Part shown: in pieces, positions 15,884 to 24,166 of the stretch
Layout: each line of letters opens with the position of its first letter
Position numbering within the stretch: the stretch's first letter is position 1
Assembly: GCA_002256345.1 (NCBI GenBank)
Contig: NKIY01000005.1
Location: forward strand, 438,485-502,484
Direction: 5' to 3'
Origin: Bradyrhizobiaceae bacterium PARB1
GTDB lineage: Bacteria > Pseudomonadota > Alphaproteobacteria > Rhizobiales > Xanthobacteraceae
Length of the DNA: 64,000 bases
The notes under the pieces: generated by a model
What the model was told of the DNA's origin: nothing
The model's database searches: none
The model's input: only the letters and a program-made list of their open reading frames with translations
Program-made: the position numbers and the translations under genes

Positions 15884-16426
15884 CTAGGTTGTTGTTGACG
15901 CCAGATAGCCACCTGCAAGCAGATGCTCGCGGATCATCGACCGCGCCCGATGCAGCCGGCTTTTGACGGCATCCACCGAGATGTTCAGATTCTCGGCAGC
16001 CTCCTGCGCCGTCACCTCATCAATATCGCGCAAGATCAGAATCTCTCTGTAAGAAGCCGGGAGCGCTGCAATCGCGGCAGTCAGATCCTTGCGGAGTTCG
16101 AGCGGAAGCGGATCCTGCCGCAACGTGTCCTCGAGCGATCGGTCGAAGGATCGCAGCCGGTTGCGGGCACGAAAGAGCCGATAGCATTCGCGCTCAATGA
16201 TTCTGAAAATCCAGGATGCAAAGGTCGCAGCCGTTCGCAATGCACCAATCTTGCGGTAGAGCTGCCACAGCGCGATCTGGACCGCATCTTCTGCGTCTTC
16301 GCTTGTGGAGCAGGTGCGACGCGCAAAGCGCCGCAAGTCCGGCTGACAGACGACCAGCAGTTTCTCAACAGCCCCGGTATCGCCGGCACATGCGGCGGCG
16401 ACCAATCCGCGCTCGACGGTCCTCAT
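15884..16426 (-). CDS. ECF-type RNA polymerase sigma factor
   Basis: This 180-residue sigma-70-family factor has only regions 2 and 4. Region 2 is at about residues 30-90 (TSEDAEDAVQIALWQLYRKI, then FASWIFRIIERECYRLFR). Region 4 is at about 120-170 (LPASYREILILRDIDEVTAQ, with the EAAENLNISVDAVKSRLHRA helix-turn-helix). The start at 16426 follows an AAGGCGG ribosome site and overlaps the upstream gene by 4 bases; a longer ORF to 16606 is out of character. No anti-sigma factor with a recognisable zinc-binding or FecR-like domain is adjacent; instead two small CPMC membrane proteins flank it. Confidence 0.9.
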   Translation of the reverse strand: MRTVERGLVAAACAGDTGAVEKLLVVCQPDLRRFARRTCSTSEDAEDAVQIALWQLYRKIGALRTAATFASWIFRIIERECYRLFRARNRLRSFDRSLEDTLRQDPLPLELRKDLTAAIAALPASYREILILRDIDEVTAQEAAENLNISVDAVKSRLHRARSMIREHLLAGGYLASTTT

Positions 16427-16635
16427 GTGTCCGCCTTGATATGTCTGCGGCCAACCATTGCGCACATCGGGCAGAATCCCACAAAGCCCGTGCCGGCAGA
16501 AACAAGACCTCCGGCGATTCCGGCCCAGGTCATCCAGGCTACCGGCGCAAACAATGCCGCAAGGCACAGCCCGATTCCAAAGATCAATCTGACGGCTCGC
16601 TCCCACACAGGAAGGTTGTTCTTGAAGTACAGCAT
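16423..16635 (-). CDS. DUF2892-like small inner-membrane protein
   Basis: This 70-residue protein begins MLYFKNNLPVWERAVRLIFG, typical of the DUF2892 / YgaP-transmembrane family. It has two hydrophobic helices (about 14-30 and 35-54) and a terminal FCPMCAMVG motif (Cys55, Cys58); the family usually ends with a CP-containing turn. It is the first gene of the ECF sigma operon and overlaps the sigma gene by 4 bases, implying translational coupling. The start at 16635 is chosen by family match; the upstream ORF extension is shadow coding. Confidence 0.75.
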   Translation of the reverse strand: MLYFKNNLPVWERAVRLIFGIGLCLAALFAPVAWMTWAGIAGGLVSAGTGFVGFCPMCAMVGRRHIKADT

Positions 16636-16696
16636 TCGGGAACCCTCGTTTGTTGACGTCCAGCCATCAGGAGGGGCCTGGATCGAAAAAGGGTTC

Positions 16697-16720
16697 GCAG
16701 CATTTGCGGATTTTTGCTGC
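16697..16720. repeat. Inverted repeat between FAD oxidoreductase and ECF operon
   Basis: GCAGCA and TGCTGC arms are separated by an AT-rich 12-base spacer, just after the oxidoreductase stop and upstream of the DUF2892-like gene. It could be a weak hairpin or an operator for the ECF operon. Confidence 0.35.
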
Positions 16721-16723
16721 GAC

Positions 16724-18097
16724 CTAGCCGGACCGCGGACCGCGGGCCTCGGCACGGGCATTGGCCTCCGCAAGCCGGGCCTCGCGGATCTGCTCCCGCT
16801 CCCCGGCCCGCTCGCGATAGCGCGCCAGCCTGCCTTCCAGGGCTGAAACCTGACGCTGCCAGACCCATACCCCATGGCCGACAATGCGACCCAGCCTGCC
16901 GCCTGCCCAGACCAGTTCGAACGGAGCGAACAACCTGGTGCGGTCGTCGCGGGCGATCATGCCGCGCGCGATCAGTTGCCCGGCCATGGCCGTTGTGTTC
17001 AGCCCCTGATGGCCGAAGCCGCTCGCGACCCACAGGCCCGGCCGCAGTTGCCCGATCTGCGGCATGCCATGAACGGTCTGCCCCATCGCGCCACCAAAAG
17101 TCTCGGTGACGGCGACCTTGCCGAGCTGCGGAAACACCGCCCGGATTTGCCGCGCGATCTTGCGCGCAAAGCGCTCCGGTTTGACTGCCCATGTCGTTTC
17201 CGGGCTCGACCACATCAGGCGGTCGCCATCCACGACGCGGAAGTGATCCACGCCGTCGCTGTCGCTCACGGAGCCCTGAAAGGCGATCGCTTCCGCCAGT
17301 CGCTCGCCGAGCGGTTCGGTGACGCCGGCATAGCGCCAGATCGGCAGCAACGTGTCGGAGAGCCGCTGCGCCGGCGAGCCCAGATGCACATTGCCGGCCA
17401 GCACCACATGCTGCGCACGCAGTTGAGCCGAAGGCGTGACGATGCGCTTCATCACGCCGGCGGCGTCGAGGCTCATGGCCGGCGTATCCTCGAAGATACG
17501 CACGCCCGCCTGCTTTGCCAGCGCCGCGAGGCCCATCAGATATTTGCGAGCGTCGATCTGGAACGCCTTCGGATAATGAACGCCGTGGAAGTAACGTTGC
17601 GTCTTCAGCGCCTCGCGCACGCGCTCGATCTGCCAGCCTTCGGCAACCGTGTCGAAATCCTCGTTGAGCATCTGCAGCCGCGCGATCAGCTTGTCGCCGA
17701 CATCGACATTGGACACTTCGAGCGCCCCCTCGCTGAACGCGAGATCCGGAATGGCATCTCCCGTCGCGCGCGCGCGGACAGCTTCGGCGCCCTGTTGCGA
17801 CAGCGCCCACATCTCCCGGGCATCCTCCAGCCCGACCCGCGCAATCAGGTCGGCGACCGGCAGGCCGAAGCCCGGCATCACCGTGCCCAGCTGGTGACCG
17901 GATGCGTTCCAGCCGACATGACGGCCTTCCAACACCGCCACACTGGCGCCGAGCTTGGCGGCCTCCAGCGCGATCGACAGCCCGGCGAGCCCGGCGCCTA
18001 TCACGCAAACATCCGTATCCAGCGGATGGGCCAGCCGCACGCGGTCCTGGTCAGCCACGTCGGGTCCAAATGTCACGCTTGCAGAAGCTGCGGTCAT
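16724..18097 (-). CDS. FAD-dependent oxidoreductase (DAO family, PuuB-like)
   Basis: This 457-residue protein of the D-amino-acid oxidase / glycine oxidase fold has a classical dinucleotide-binding motif (DVCVIGAGLAGLSIALEA, near residue 30). The downstream GRHVGWNASGHQLGTVMPGF and the C-terminal GGAMGQTVHGMPQIGQLRPG, then ASGFGHQGLNTTAMAGQLIA, are typical of gamma-glutamylputrescine oxidase-like enzymes, which oxidise an amine with O2. The start at 18097 is chosen for its TAGGAAA ribosome site over 18115. No other putrescine-pathway gene is nearby, so the substrate is open. Confidence 0.82.
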   Translation of the reverse strand: MTAASASVTFGPDVADQDRVRLAHPLDTDVCVIGAGLAGLSIALEAAKLGASVAVLEGRHVGWNASGHQLGTVMPGFGLPVADLIARVGLEDAREMWALSQQGAEAVRARATGDAIPDLAFSEGALEVSNVDVGDKLIARLQMLNEDFDTVAEGWQIERVREALKTQRYFHGVHYPKAFQIDARKYLMGLAALAKQAGVRIFEDTPAMSLDAAGVMKRIVTPSAQLRAQHVVLAGNVHLGSPAQRLSDTLLPIWRYAGVTEPLGERLAEAIAFQGSVSDSDGVDHFRVVDGDRLMWSSPETTWAVKPERFARKIARQIRAVFPQLGKVAVTETFGGAMGQTVHGMPQIGQLRPGLWVASGFGHQGLNTTAMAGQLIARGMIARDDRTRLFAPFELVWAGGRLGRIVGHGVWVWQRQVSALEGRLARYRERAGEREQIREARLAEANARAEARGPRSG

Positions 18098-18196
18098 GCC
18101 GTTTCCTACGGGCAAGTGGGGCGCTTGTCACGTTGTCCTCATGGTCCGCGTCCATTAATCCGCAATACCCCCGCTGCCCAACGAATCGAGATCCGA

Positions 18197-18742
18197 ATGC
18201 GCCGATTGATGCTGCTCCGTCACGCCAAAACCGAAACGGATGCACCCAGCGGCAAGGACTTCGACCGGCGTCTGGACGAGCGCGGGCGCCATGACGCCCC
18301 GATGATCGGGGCGTGGCTGAACAGCCACCCGCCGCATCCCGACATGGTCTGCGTATCCACCGCGATGCGCACGCGCCAGACCTGGGATCTCGTTTCCGCC
18401 GCGATGCCGTCCAACAAGCCGACGGTCGAGCATGTGGACGAACTTTACGGCGCCGGCCTCGAGGAATTGCTCGCGGTGATCCGCGATGCCGCAGTGCAGG
18501 ACCCGCGCCGGCTGATGTTGATCGGCCACAATCCCGGCCTGCATGAAATGGCGCTCGGCCTGATCAAGGACGGCAAGCAGGGAGGCGACGCCACCGGTCG
18601 CAAGGCGCTGACCGACAATCTGCCCACCGGCAGCATCGCCATCATCGATTTCGACATCGACGACTGGAACGACATCGCCTTCCGCTCCGGCGTACTGGTG
18701 CAATTCGTCAGCCCGAAGCTGCTGAAAGACATCGGTCAATAA
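18197..18742 (+). CDS. SixA-like phosphohistidine phosphatase
   Basis: This 181-residue histidine phosphatase superfamily protein has the catalytic LMLLRHAKTE (RHG-type motif, His9) and the second active-site motif LMLIGHNPGLHE. SixA proteins dephosphorylate phosphohistidine on phosphotransfer proteins. The reading frame is open far upstream (to 16874) only because it runs antisense to the oxidoreductase gene; the family start is at 18197. It lies head-to-head with that gene, 99 bases apart. Confidence 0.85.
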   Translation: MRRLMLLRHAKTETDAPSGKDFDRRLDERGRHDAPMIGAWLNSHPPHPDMVCVSTAMRTRQTWDLVSAAMPSNKPTVEHVDELYGAGLEELLAVIRDAAVQDPRRLMLIGHNPGLHEMALGLIKDGKQGGDATGRKALTDNLPTGSIAIIDFDIDDWNDIAFRSGVLVQFVSPKLLKDIGQ

Positions 18743-18799
18743 GTCGCCTGCAGCCGCACCTCGATCGTGCTACACTCCGCCAGACGGTGGAGGTGCAAC

Positions 18800-19225
18800 A
18801 TGTACAAATCCATTCTGGTCCCGATCGATCTCACCGAGATCGACCTCGCAAAGCCGGCGATCGCGCAGGCCGGCCTGTTCTCCAAAACCTTCGACGCCCG
18901 GGTGCGGCTGCTCAATGTGATGCCGCTGACGCCGGTGATGCTGGCGGAATATGTGCCGGCGGATTTCGACACCCAGCAACGCGACAGTTCGGAACTCGCG
19001 CTCGCTGCCGTTGCCCGCGACTGCGGCATCGACGGCGCGCATGTATCGAGCGTGGTGCGCCAGGGCGGCATCTATCACGAGATCCTCGAAGAGGCGGCGG
19101 CCATCAAGGCCGACCTCATCGTGATGACCTCGCACCGCCCGGCCATGCGCACCTATTTTCTCGGCTCCAATGCCGGGCATGTGGTCCGCTACGCGAAGTG
19201 CTCGGTACTGGTGGTGCGGCAGTGA
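18800..19225 (+). CDS. Universal stress protein (UspA family)
   Basis: This 141-residue UspA-fold protein starts MYKSILVPIDLTE behind a GGAGGTG ribosome site and ends with GSNAGHVVRYAKCSVLVVRQ. The ATP-binding pattern G-x2-G-x9-G-S/T is incomplete: where a GxxG is expected it reads SHRPAMR. It may therefore belong to the non-ATP-binding group. It follows the SixA-like gene by 57 bases on the same strand. Confidence 0.88.
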   Translation: MYKSILVPIDLTEIDLAKPAIAQAGLFSKTFDARVRLLNVMPLTPVMLAEYVPADFDTQQRDSSELALAAVARDCGIDGAHVSSVVRQGGIYHEILEEAAAIKADLIVMTSHRPAMRTYFLGSNAGHVVRYAKCSVLVVRQ

Positions 19226-19232
19226 CCCTGCT

Positions 19233-19286
19233 TTCCCTCCCACCCTATACAGCTTCGCTGTGCTTAGGGGAGAAGGAAGGAGGACG
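19233..19286. repeat. Short intergenic inverted element
   Basis: The gap between uspA and the convergent gene has CTTTCCCTCC facing GGAAGGAGG around a small ACAGC-TTC-GCTGT hairpin. It may serve as a bidirectional terminator or be a remnant of a genome-wide repeat. Confidence 0.35.
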
Positions 19287-19883
19287 CTACTGCAGCAGAT
19301 CCTTCGGCATGTCATCGAATGTGTAGCTGCGCGGCCTGTTGCGGCGGAGGAAATCCCACCCCTGCCAGCCGAACAGTGCGCCCAGCAAGACGATAAAGAC
19401 CACACCTGCGAATTCGCCAACAAATAGCGCGCGGATCAGCAACGCCGCCATCGCAAGGCCCAGGAGGGCGAGCGCGGTCACCAGCACGTTGAAGGTCAGC
19501 GGCTTGATGCCGGCGCGCAATGTCGCCGTGCTGCCCGCTTCCGCCAGCCGTTCATGCAGAGTCGTGATGAAAGCCGGATATCCGAATTGCGGCTCCATCA
19601 GCGCTGCTGTCTGTTTCGATGTGGAGAACATCCTGAGCCGGCGGCCATCGCGATTGCGGATATCGGCACTGAAGCGGCGGCGCTGCATGGCCATCGGCCG
19701 GTAGGACAGCCGCACTGACGCGATATCCGCATAGGGCCAGATGCCCGACCGGCGCCCGATCTTCCAGACCAGCCCGTCATCGGTCAATTCGAACCGATAG
19801 GCCGGCCCCATCAGCGATGCGCGATAGAAATAGGTTCGCCCGTCGCTTGCTTCGCCCGGCCTGTTCAGCAGTGAACCCAACAC
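19287..19883 (-). CDS. Hypothetical membrane protein
   Basis: This is a 198-residue protein of unknown function. The N-terminal 120 residues are soluble and beta-rich with a PH-like feel (YRFELTDDGLVWKIGRRSGI, then WPYADIASVRLSYRP). Two transmembrane helices follow (about 127-147 and 152-172), then a short basic tail. A GTG start at 19883 follows a GGAGACGAGGA ribosome site. The layout (a PH-like domain reading out next to two membrane helices) is common in Hyphomicrobiales but I know no function. Confidence 0.7.
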   Translation of the reverse strand: MLGSLLNRPGEASDGRTYFYRASLMGPAYRFELTDDGLVWKIGRRSGIWPYADIASVRLSYRPMAMQRRRFSADIRNRDGRRLRMFSTSKQTAALMEPQFGYPAFITTLHERLAEAGSTATLRAGIKPLTFNVLVTALALLGLAMAALLIRALFVGEFAGVVFIVLLGALFGWQGWDFLRRNRPRSYTFDDMPKDLLQ

Positions 19884-19944
19884 GTCCTCGTCTCCGCCGC
19901 GCCGCAGCTTGCGCGGGCGCCTCTCCGTCCCTTACAAGCTCCTC

Positions 19945-20379
19945 ATGGCCGAGACGACCATTTTTCCGCACCGCCTGATTCTGGCCGGCGCGACGATTTC
20001 GGGGGTGATGCTGGCGCTCGCCGTGCACATGCTCGGCCAGCGCTTCGGTCTCGACCTCGGCGGCCTCTGGCAGGGTGCCCCCGCCAATTTCATGCCCGCC
20101 GGCTCCGCCATCGCGTGGTGGCTGATCGCCGCGATGGGTTTTGTGAGCGGCTATGTCACCGCCAATCTGATGGACAGCGCCGCATCCGGCCGTATCCCGC
20201 GCCGCATGCGCTACTTCCTGATCGGCATCGGCGTGCTGGTGCTGGCCGGCGCCGGTCAGGCGGCTTCAGCTCCTAACGCGATCCCGACCGCCTCCGGCGT
20301 CATCGCCGGCCTGATCGCTCTCGTCCTCGGCGGCATTATGGCCTTCTGCGGTGCACATTTCGCGTTGAAGAAGGTTTAG
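19945..20379 (+). CDS. Hypothetical four-helix membrane protein
   Basis: This 144-residue, strongly hydrophobic protein has four predicted membrane spans (about 10-28, 50-70, 84-104 and 115-138). The start at 19945 gives a usual short cytoplasmic N-terminus (MAETTIFPHR); an upstream in-frame start at 19909 is less likely. It diverges from the preceding hypothetical gene with a 61-base gap. No family was recognised. Confidence 0.6.
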   Translation: MAETTIFPHRLILAGATISGVMLALAVHMLGQRFGLDLGGLWQGAPANFMPAGSAIAWWLIAAMGFVSGYVTANLMDSAASGRIPRRMRYFLIGIGVLVLAGAGQAASAPNAIPTASGVIAGLIALVLGGIMAFCGAHFALKKV

Positions 20380-20782
20380 GCGATCAGCCGCACGGTGGCA
20401 CCCAAGGCAGACTCCATCCGCATATTGTGTCGTTTAGCCGCGTCTCATTCGGTTGCAGATACCACCGCTATCCGGTCACTTCGGGACATGTTCCTGGCGA
20501 CGGACGCATCCGGTATGGAACGTCAGGCTTTCAGGCCTATATCAAGGCGGAAGCAGAGACCTCGGCCTATCGTGCAAATTCAGGCAGATTTCAGCTATGG
20601 CGGGAATGTGACGAGATCGCGTTCCGGCATTAACGCTGGTGCTGTCAAGGGCTGCACAATGCAGTGTTTTTGCCGTAAGGGTTTGGCCGAGATGAGTGAA
20701 CGTCGCGTATGAGTGAATCGGCCAGCGTCTGCCCCATGCATAGATCGGCTTTCCCTTTGTTCGCGCTCCGCCGGGAGGACGA
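20380..20782. other. 403-base intergenic region without a recognisable gene
   Basis: No convincing ORF, repeat or RNA structure is seen. Short ORFs here (for example 20427-20633) have no family resemblance and no good ribosome site. The last 20 bases provide the GGGAGGA ribosome site of the following gene. Confidence 0.5.
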
Positions 20783-21862
20783 ATGTTTCGATTGCTGACC
20801 GCGCTCGGGCGTGGCTTCAGGCAACATGTCGGCTGGAAACGGCTGGGTGTTGTGGCAAGCCTGATCGTCATCGGCCTCGCCATCTGGCATCTGGTGACGA
20901 CGCTGAAGGGGCTCAACGCCGCCGATATCCTGACGGCGATGGCAGCCAAGTCCACGATGCAGATCGCTCTGGCGACACTGTGCGTGATCGGCGCCTTCTG
21001 CACCCTCACCTTCTATGACTATTTTGCATTGCGAACGATCGGCAAGAAGCACGTTCCCTATCGCATTGCTGCGCTGTCGAGCTTCACCAGCTACACGATC
21101 GGCCACAATCTCGGCGCGACGGTCTTTACCGGCGGTGCGATCCGGTTCCGGATCTACTCCGACTATGGTCTTACCGCCATCGATGTCGCCAAGATCTGCT
21201 TCATTTCCGGCCTGACCTTCTGGCTCGGCAACTGCTTCGTGCTGGGCATCGGCATGGTGTGGCATCCACAGGCGGCTTCGGCCATCGACCAGCTGCCCGA
21301 TGCGATCAATCGTCTGATCGGCCTCGGCTGTCTCGCCGGGATTGCCGGATATCTGGTCTGGATCACGACCGGCAAGGAGCGCCGCCAGCTCGGCCAGAAC
21401 GGCTGGAAAGTCGTACTGCCGTCGGCGCCGCTGACCCTGCTGCAGATCGCGATCGGCGTGGTCGATCTCGGCTTCTGCGCGCTGGCCTTTTATCTGCTGA
21501 TGCCCGACACGCCCTATGTGGATTTCGTATCGGTCGCAGTGGTGTTCATTCTCGCCACCCTGCTCGGCTTTGCCAGCCATGCGCCGGGCAGCCTCGGCGT
21601 GTTCGACGCTGCCATGCTGGTGGCGCTGCCACAGTTCAAGCAGGAAGAGCTCATCGCCACCGTGGTGATGTTCCGCATCCTGTATTTCATGATCCCGTTC
21701 GCGATCTCGATCTGCATCATGGGCACACGCGAGCTGTGGCTGAGCGTGATCAAGCCGTGGTACCACCGCAAGACAAATGGGTCGGTCAGCGAGCGCCGCG
21801 GTGGCGAGCCGGCCCCGGTGATCGCGCACCAGCAGCCGCTGAAGCGTCAGTCGCAGGGGTGA
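20783..21862 (+). CDS. LPG synthase-type flippase domain protein (UPF0104 / YbhN family)
   Basis: This 359-residue polytopic membrane protein resembles the N-terminal integral-membrane domain of MprF lysylphosphatidylglycerol synthases, without the aminoacyl-transferase domain. Seven or eight hydrophobic segments are visible. Recognisable blocks are LSSFTSYTIGHNLGATVFTG, GGAIRFRIYSDYGL and ATLLGFASHAPGSLGVFDAA. Stand-alone members are proposed lipid flippases. The ribosome site GGGAGGACGA directly precedes the ATG. Confidence 0.8.
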   Translation: MFRLLTALGRGFRQHVGWKRLGVVASLIVIGLAIWHLVTTLKGLNAADILTAMAAKSTMQIALATLCVIGAFCTLTFYDYFALRTIGKKHVPYRIAALSSFTSYTIGHNLGATVFTGGAIRFRIYSDYGLTAIDVAKICFISGLTFWLGNCFVLGIGMVWHPQAASAIDQLPDAINRLIGLGCLAGIAGYLVWITTGKERRQLGQNGWKVVLPSAPLTLLQIAIGVVDLGFCALAFYLLMPDTPYVDFVSVAVVFILATLLGFASHAPGSLGVFDAAMLVALPQFKQEELIATVVMFRILYFMIPFAISICIMGTRELWLSVIKPWYHRKTNGSVSERRGGEPAPVIAHQQPLKRQSQG

Positions 21863-21894
21863 AACGGGGCTTTTATCTGCGCTGCCCTCTTCTT

Positions 21895-21993
21895 GTCGTC
21901 CCCGCCTGGCGCACCGAAGGTGCGCGCGGAGCGAGGATCCAGTAAACGGCAGCGTCACAGCTCCATCACAAACAGCAGTGTTTACTGGATCGC
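21895..21993. repeat. Intergenic repeat with GATCCAGTAAAC inverted arms
   Basis: The 12-base arms GATCCAGTAAAC (21936-21947) and GTTTACTGGATC (21980-21991) face each other, preceded by a small GCGCACC-GAA-GGTGCGC hairpin (about 21909-21926). The arrangement resembles a dispersed repeat family of Bradyrhizobium-type genomes. It follows the flippase gene and may act as its terminator. Confidence 0.6.
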
Positions 21994-22111
21994 CCGGTCA
22001 GGCCAAGCGACGACAGCAAGGTGTGCCTGCTCAAATCTCATTGATCCCGCTACGAACCTCCTGCGCGGAACGCGGCCGGCATGCTAGGCGTTTCTTACTT
22101 CCGCCCCATAC

Positions 22112-24079
22112 GTGACGTTCAAAACCCCCATGTACTCCGCTTCCGCCACCGCCCTGTTCGGACGTTCGTTTCTCGTCGCCGCGACGCTTGCCGGCATGCT
22201 GGCGGCATGGCCGCAACAACCGGCCGCCGCGCAGACGGGTGCCGCCAACATCCAGATCTCCTGGGAAGTCCGCAATCGCTTCCGCCTGTTTCGCGAGGAG
22301 CGCGACTTCCAGCTTCACGTCGAGGCCATGCGCAATCGTAGCGTGCTCGCATCGGAACAGGCCCTTGGCATCCAGAGCGACGGTCGCGGCTGGGCCCGCA
22401 ACACCGTCAACCGGCTGTGCATCGATCTCGCCGGCAAGGTCAGCGAGCCCTGCATGCGCGAAGGCACCAGGGAGAGCTATCTGACGCCGTCCGATCATCC
22501 GGTTACCGTCCGCCTCACCGGCGAGGTGCCGGTCGGCGCCGTCTGCGCCTGGACCTTTGACGATGGCGAGGGTCCGCGTCAATCCACGCTCGACTGCGCC
22601 GAGCCGATCAACTTCCGCGCCCTCTATGGCCGCCGCACCGTGGCCACCGTGGACGTCTCCAGCGGCGACGGTCCGATGCGCACCTCCACCGACATCGTGG
22701 TGCGCGACATCCTGATCGCCGGCCTCGGCGACTCCATCGCGTCCGGCGAGGGCAATCCGGACCGTCCTGTCGCATTGTCCGACGATGGCTTCTGCTTCCG
22801 CTCCTATTCGGGCGGCCCCACCGCGCAGTATTACCGGCCGAGCCGCGCCGGCTTCAAAGGTGGCCGCTCCTGCGATTCCTACGAATCGCTGCAAGCCTGG
22901 CAGCGCGCCGGGGCGCAGTGGCTCAACGCCGCCTGCCATCGCTCGCTCTACAGCTACCAGACCCGCGCCGCTCTCGCGCTCGCCGTCCAGTATCCGCATA
23001 TCGCGGTGACCTATCTGCCGCTCGCCTGCTCCGGCGCGACTATCCCCGATGGCCTGCTCGGCAGCCAGCGCGCGCGTGAATGCCTGACCACGAAGAATGC
23101 CTCGACCTGCGCCGGGAGCGTCAACGGACAGGTCGCCGAACTGCGCGAGGCGATGAGCGCCGTGAAGCGCCGCCAGCCGAACCGCCGGCTCGATCTGGTC
23201 CTTCTGTCCATCGGCGCCAATGACATCGACTTCTCCGGCCTCGTCGCCGACGTCATCGTCGAGAACGGCACCGAACGCACGCTGTTCAAGCGCGCCGGCC
23301 TGCTCGGCTCCGTAGAGGATTCCCGCAACGCCCTGGTCCGCGATCTCCCCGCCGCCTTCGGCAAGCTGCGCGAACAACTCAAGCCGCTGGTCGGCGGCGA
23401 CATGGGCCGCGTGGTGTTTGCTGCCTATGCCAATCCGGCGCTCGTCAATGGCGGCCCCTGCCCTGGTGGCCCCGCCGGCTTCGACGTGCATCCGTCCTTC
23501 TCTGCCGATGCGCGCCGTCTCGCCAATGTGACCAGTTTCGTGGATCGGGAATTCCTGCCCCGTCTGCGCTCCGTTGCGCTGTGCGAGGGCGGCGTGCTGT
23601 GCCGCAATCCGGAAGCAGATCGCATGACCTTCGTCGATGCACATCAGCAGACCTTCGCCAATCACGGCTTCTGCGCCCGCGCATCGAGCGATCCCGAATT
23701 CGATCGTGCCTGCTTCTCGCCCAAGGGCGACAGTTTCGAGACCAGCCTCGTGGAAGCCGCTCAGCAGCCGATGGTGTGCGGCCGCGGCGCCAGCGAATTC
23801 CGCGCCTATCTGCCCCGCGCCCGCTGGATTCGCGACGCCAATGACAGCTATTTCGCCGCGATGACCTATCCGCAGGGTTACTCGGCGGCCGTGCAGCCGT
23901 CGGATATCCACGACGCCACCTGGGGCGTGCTCTCCGCCGTCTATGGCGGCGCCATCCATCCGACCGGCGAAGGCCATGCCGCGATGGCGGATGCGGTCGT
24001 TCCCGCAGCAGCAAACGTGCTGCGCTTGAGTGCTGAAGCGGAGGTTTCGCAGGAGCCACTCGCGCCGGTTCAACAGTAA
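22112..24079 (+). CDS. Secreted SGNH/GDSL-type hydrolase, large
   Basis: This 655-residue exported protein has a signal peptide ending near residue 41 (AAAQ). An about 150-residue beta-type N-terminal domain precedes an SGNH hydrolase domain. Block I is LGDSIASGEGNPDRP (Ser208), block III is SIGANDIDFSG (Asn near 370), and block V is AIHPTGEGH (His616). The Asp usual three residues before the His is not there, as in some Ser-His dyad esterases. At least ten cysteines suggest disulfides in the periplasm or outside. The substrate (ester lipid, polysaccharide acetyl) is unknown. Confidence 0.78.
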   Translation: MTFKTPMYSASATALFGRSFLVAATLAGMLAAWPQQPAAAQTGAANIQISWEVRNRFRLFREERDFQLHVEAMRNRSVLASEQALGIQSDGRGWARNTVNRLCIDLAGKVSEPCMREGTRESYLTPSDHPVTVRLTGEVPVGAVCAWTFDDGEGPRQSTLDCAEPINFRALYGRRTVATVDVSSGDGPMRTSTDIVVRDILIAGLGDSIASGEGNPDRPVALSDDGFCFRSYSGGPTAQYYRPSRAGFKGGRSCDSYESLQAWQRAGAQWLNAACHRSLYSYQTRAALALAVQYPHIAVTYLPLACSGATIPDGLLGSQRARECLTTKNASTCAGSVNGQVAELREAMSAVKRRQPNRRLDLVLLSIGANDIDFSGLVADVIVENGTERTLFKRAGLLGSVEDSRNALVRDLPAAFGKLREQLKPLVGGDMGRVVFAAYANPALVNGGPCPGGPAGFDVHPSFSADARRLANVTSFVDREFLPRLRSVALCEGGVLCRNPEADRMTFVDAHQQTFANHGFCARASSDPEFDRACFSPKGDSFETSLVEAAQQPMVCGRGASEFRAYLPRARWIRDANDSYFAAMTYPQGYSAAVQPSDIHDATWGVLSAVYGGAIHPTGEGHAAMADAVVPAAANVLRLSAEAEVSQEPLAPVQQ

Positions 24080-24091
24080 TGCCCGGCTTGC

Positions 24092-24124
24092 AGGATGGGT
24101 TGAGCGTAGCGGTACCCGTCCTAT
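24092..24124. repeat. GGATGGGTTGAGCGTAGC repeat (single degenerate copy)
   Basis: AGGATGGGTTGAGCGTAGCG faces ACCCGTCCTAT. This is the same family as the longer element at 39995-40101. It sits in the gap between convergent genes. Confidence 0.6.
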
Positions 24125-24166
24125 CGCGCCTCTGGCTTCATGTTCGATACATCGTCGAAGCGAAAG

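Noticed and set aside
16874-18742. 622-residue plus-strand ORF suggesting a fusion upstream of the SixA-like protein
   Set aside because: The first 441 residues run antisense to the FAD oxidoreductase gene and show no family features; the SixA start is at 18197.
20427-20633. 68-residue ORF in the 403-base gap
   Set aside because: No ribosome site, odd composition and no recognisable family; probably not coding.
22031-24073. 680-residue minus-strand ORF opposite the SGNH hydrolase
   Set aside because: Low-complexity Ala/Gly/Arg composition typical of antisense frames; the plus-strand protein has clear motifs.
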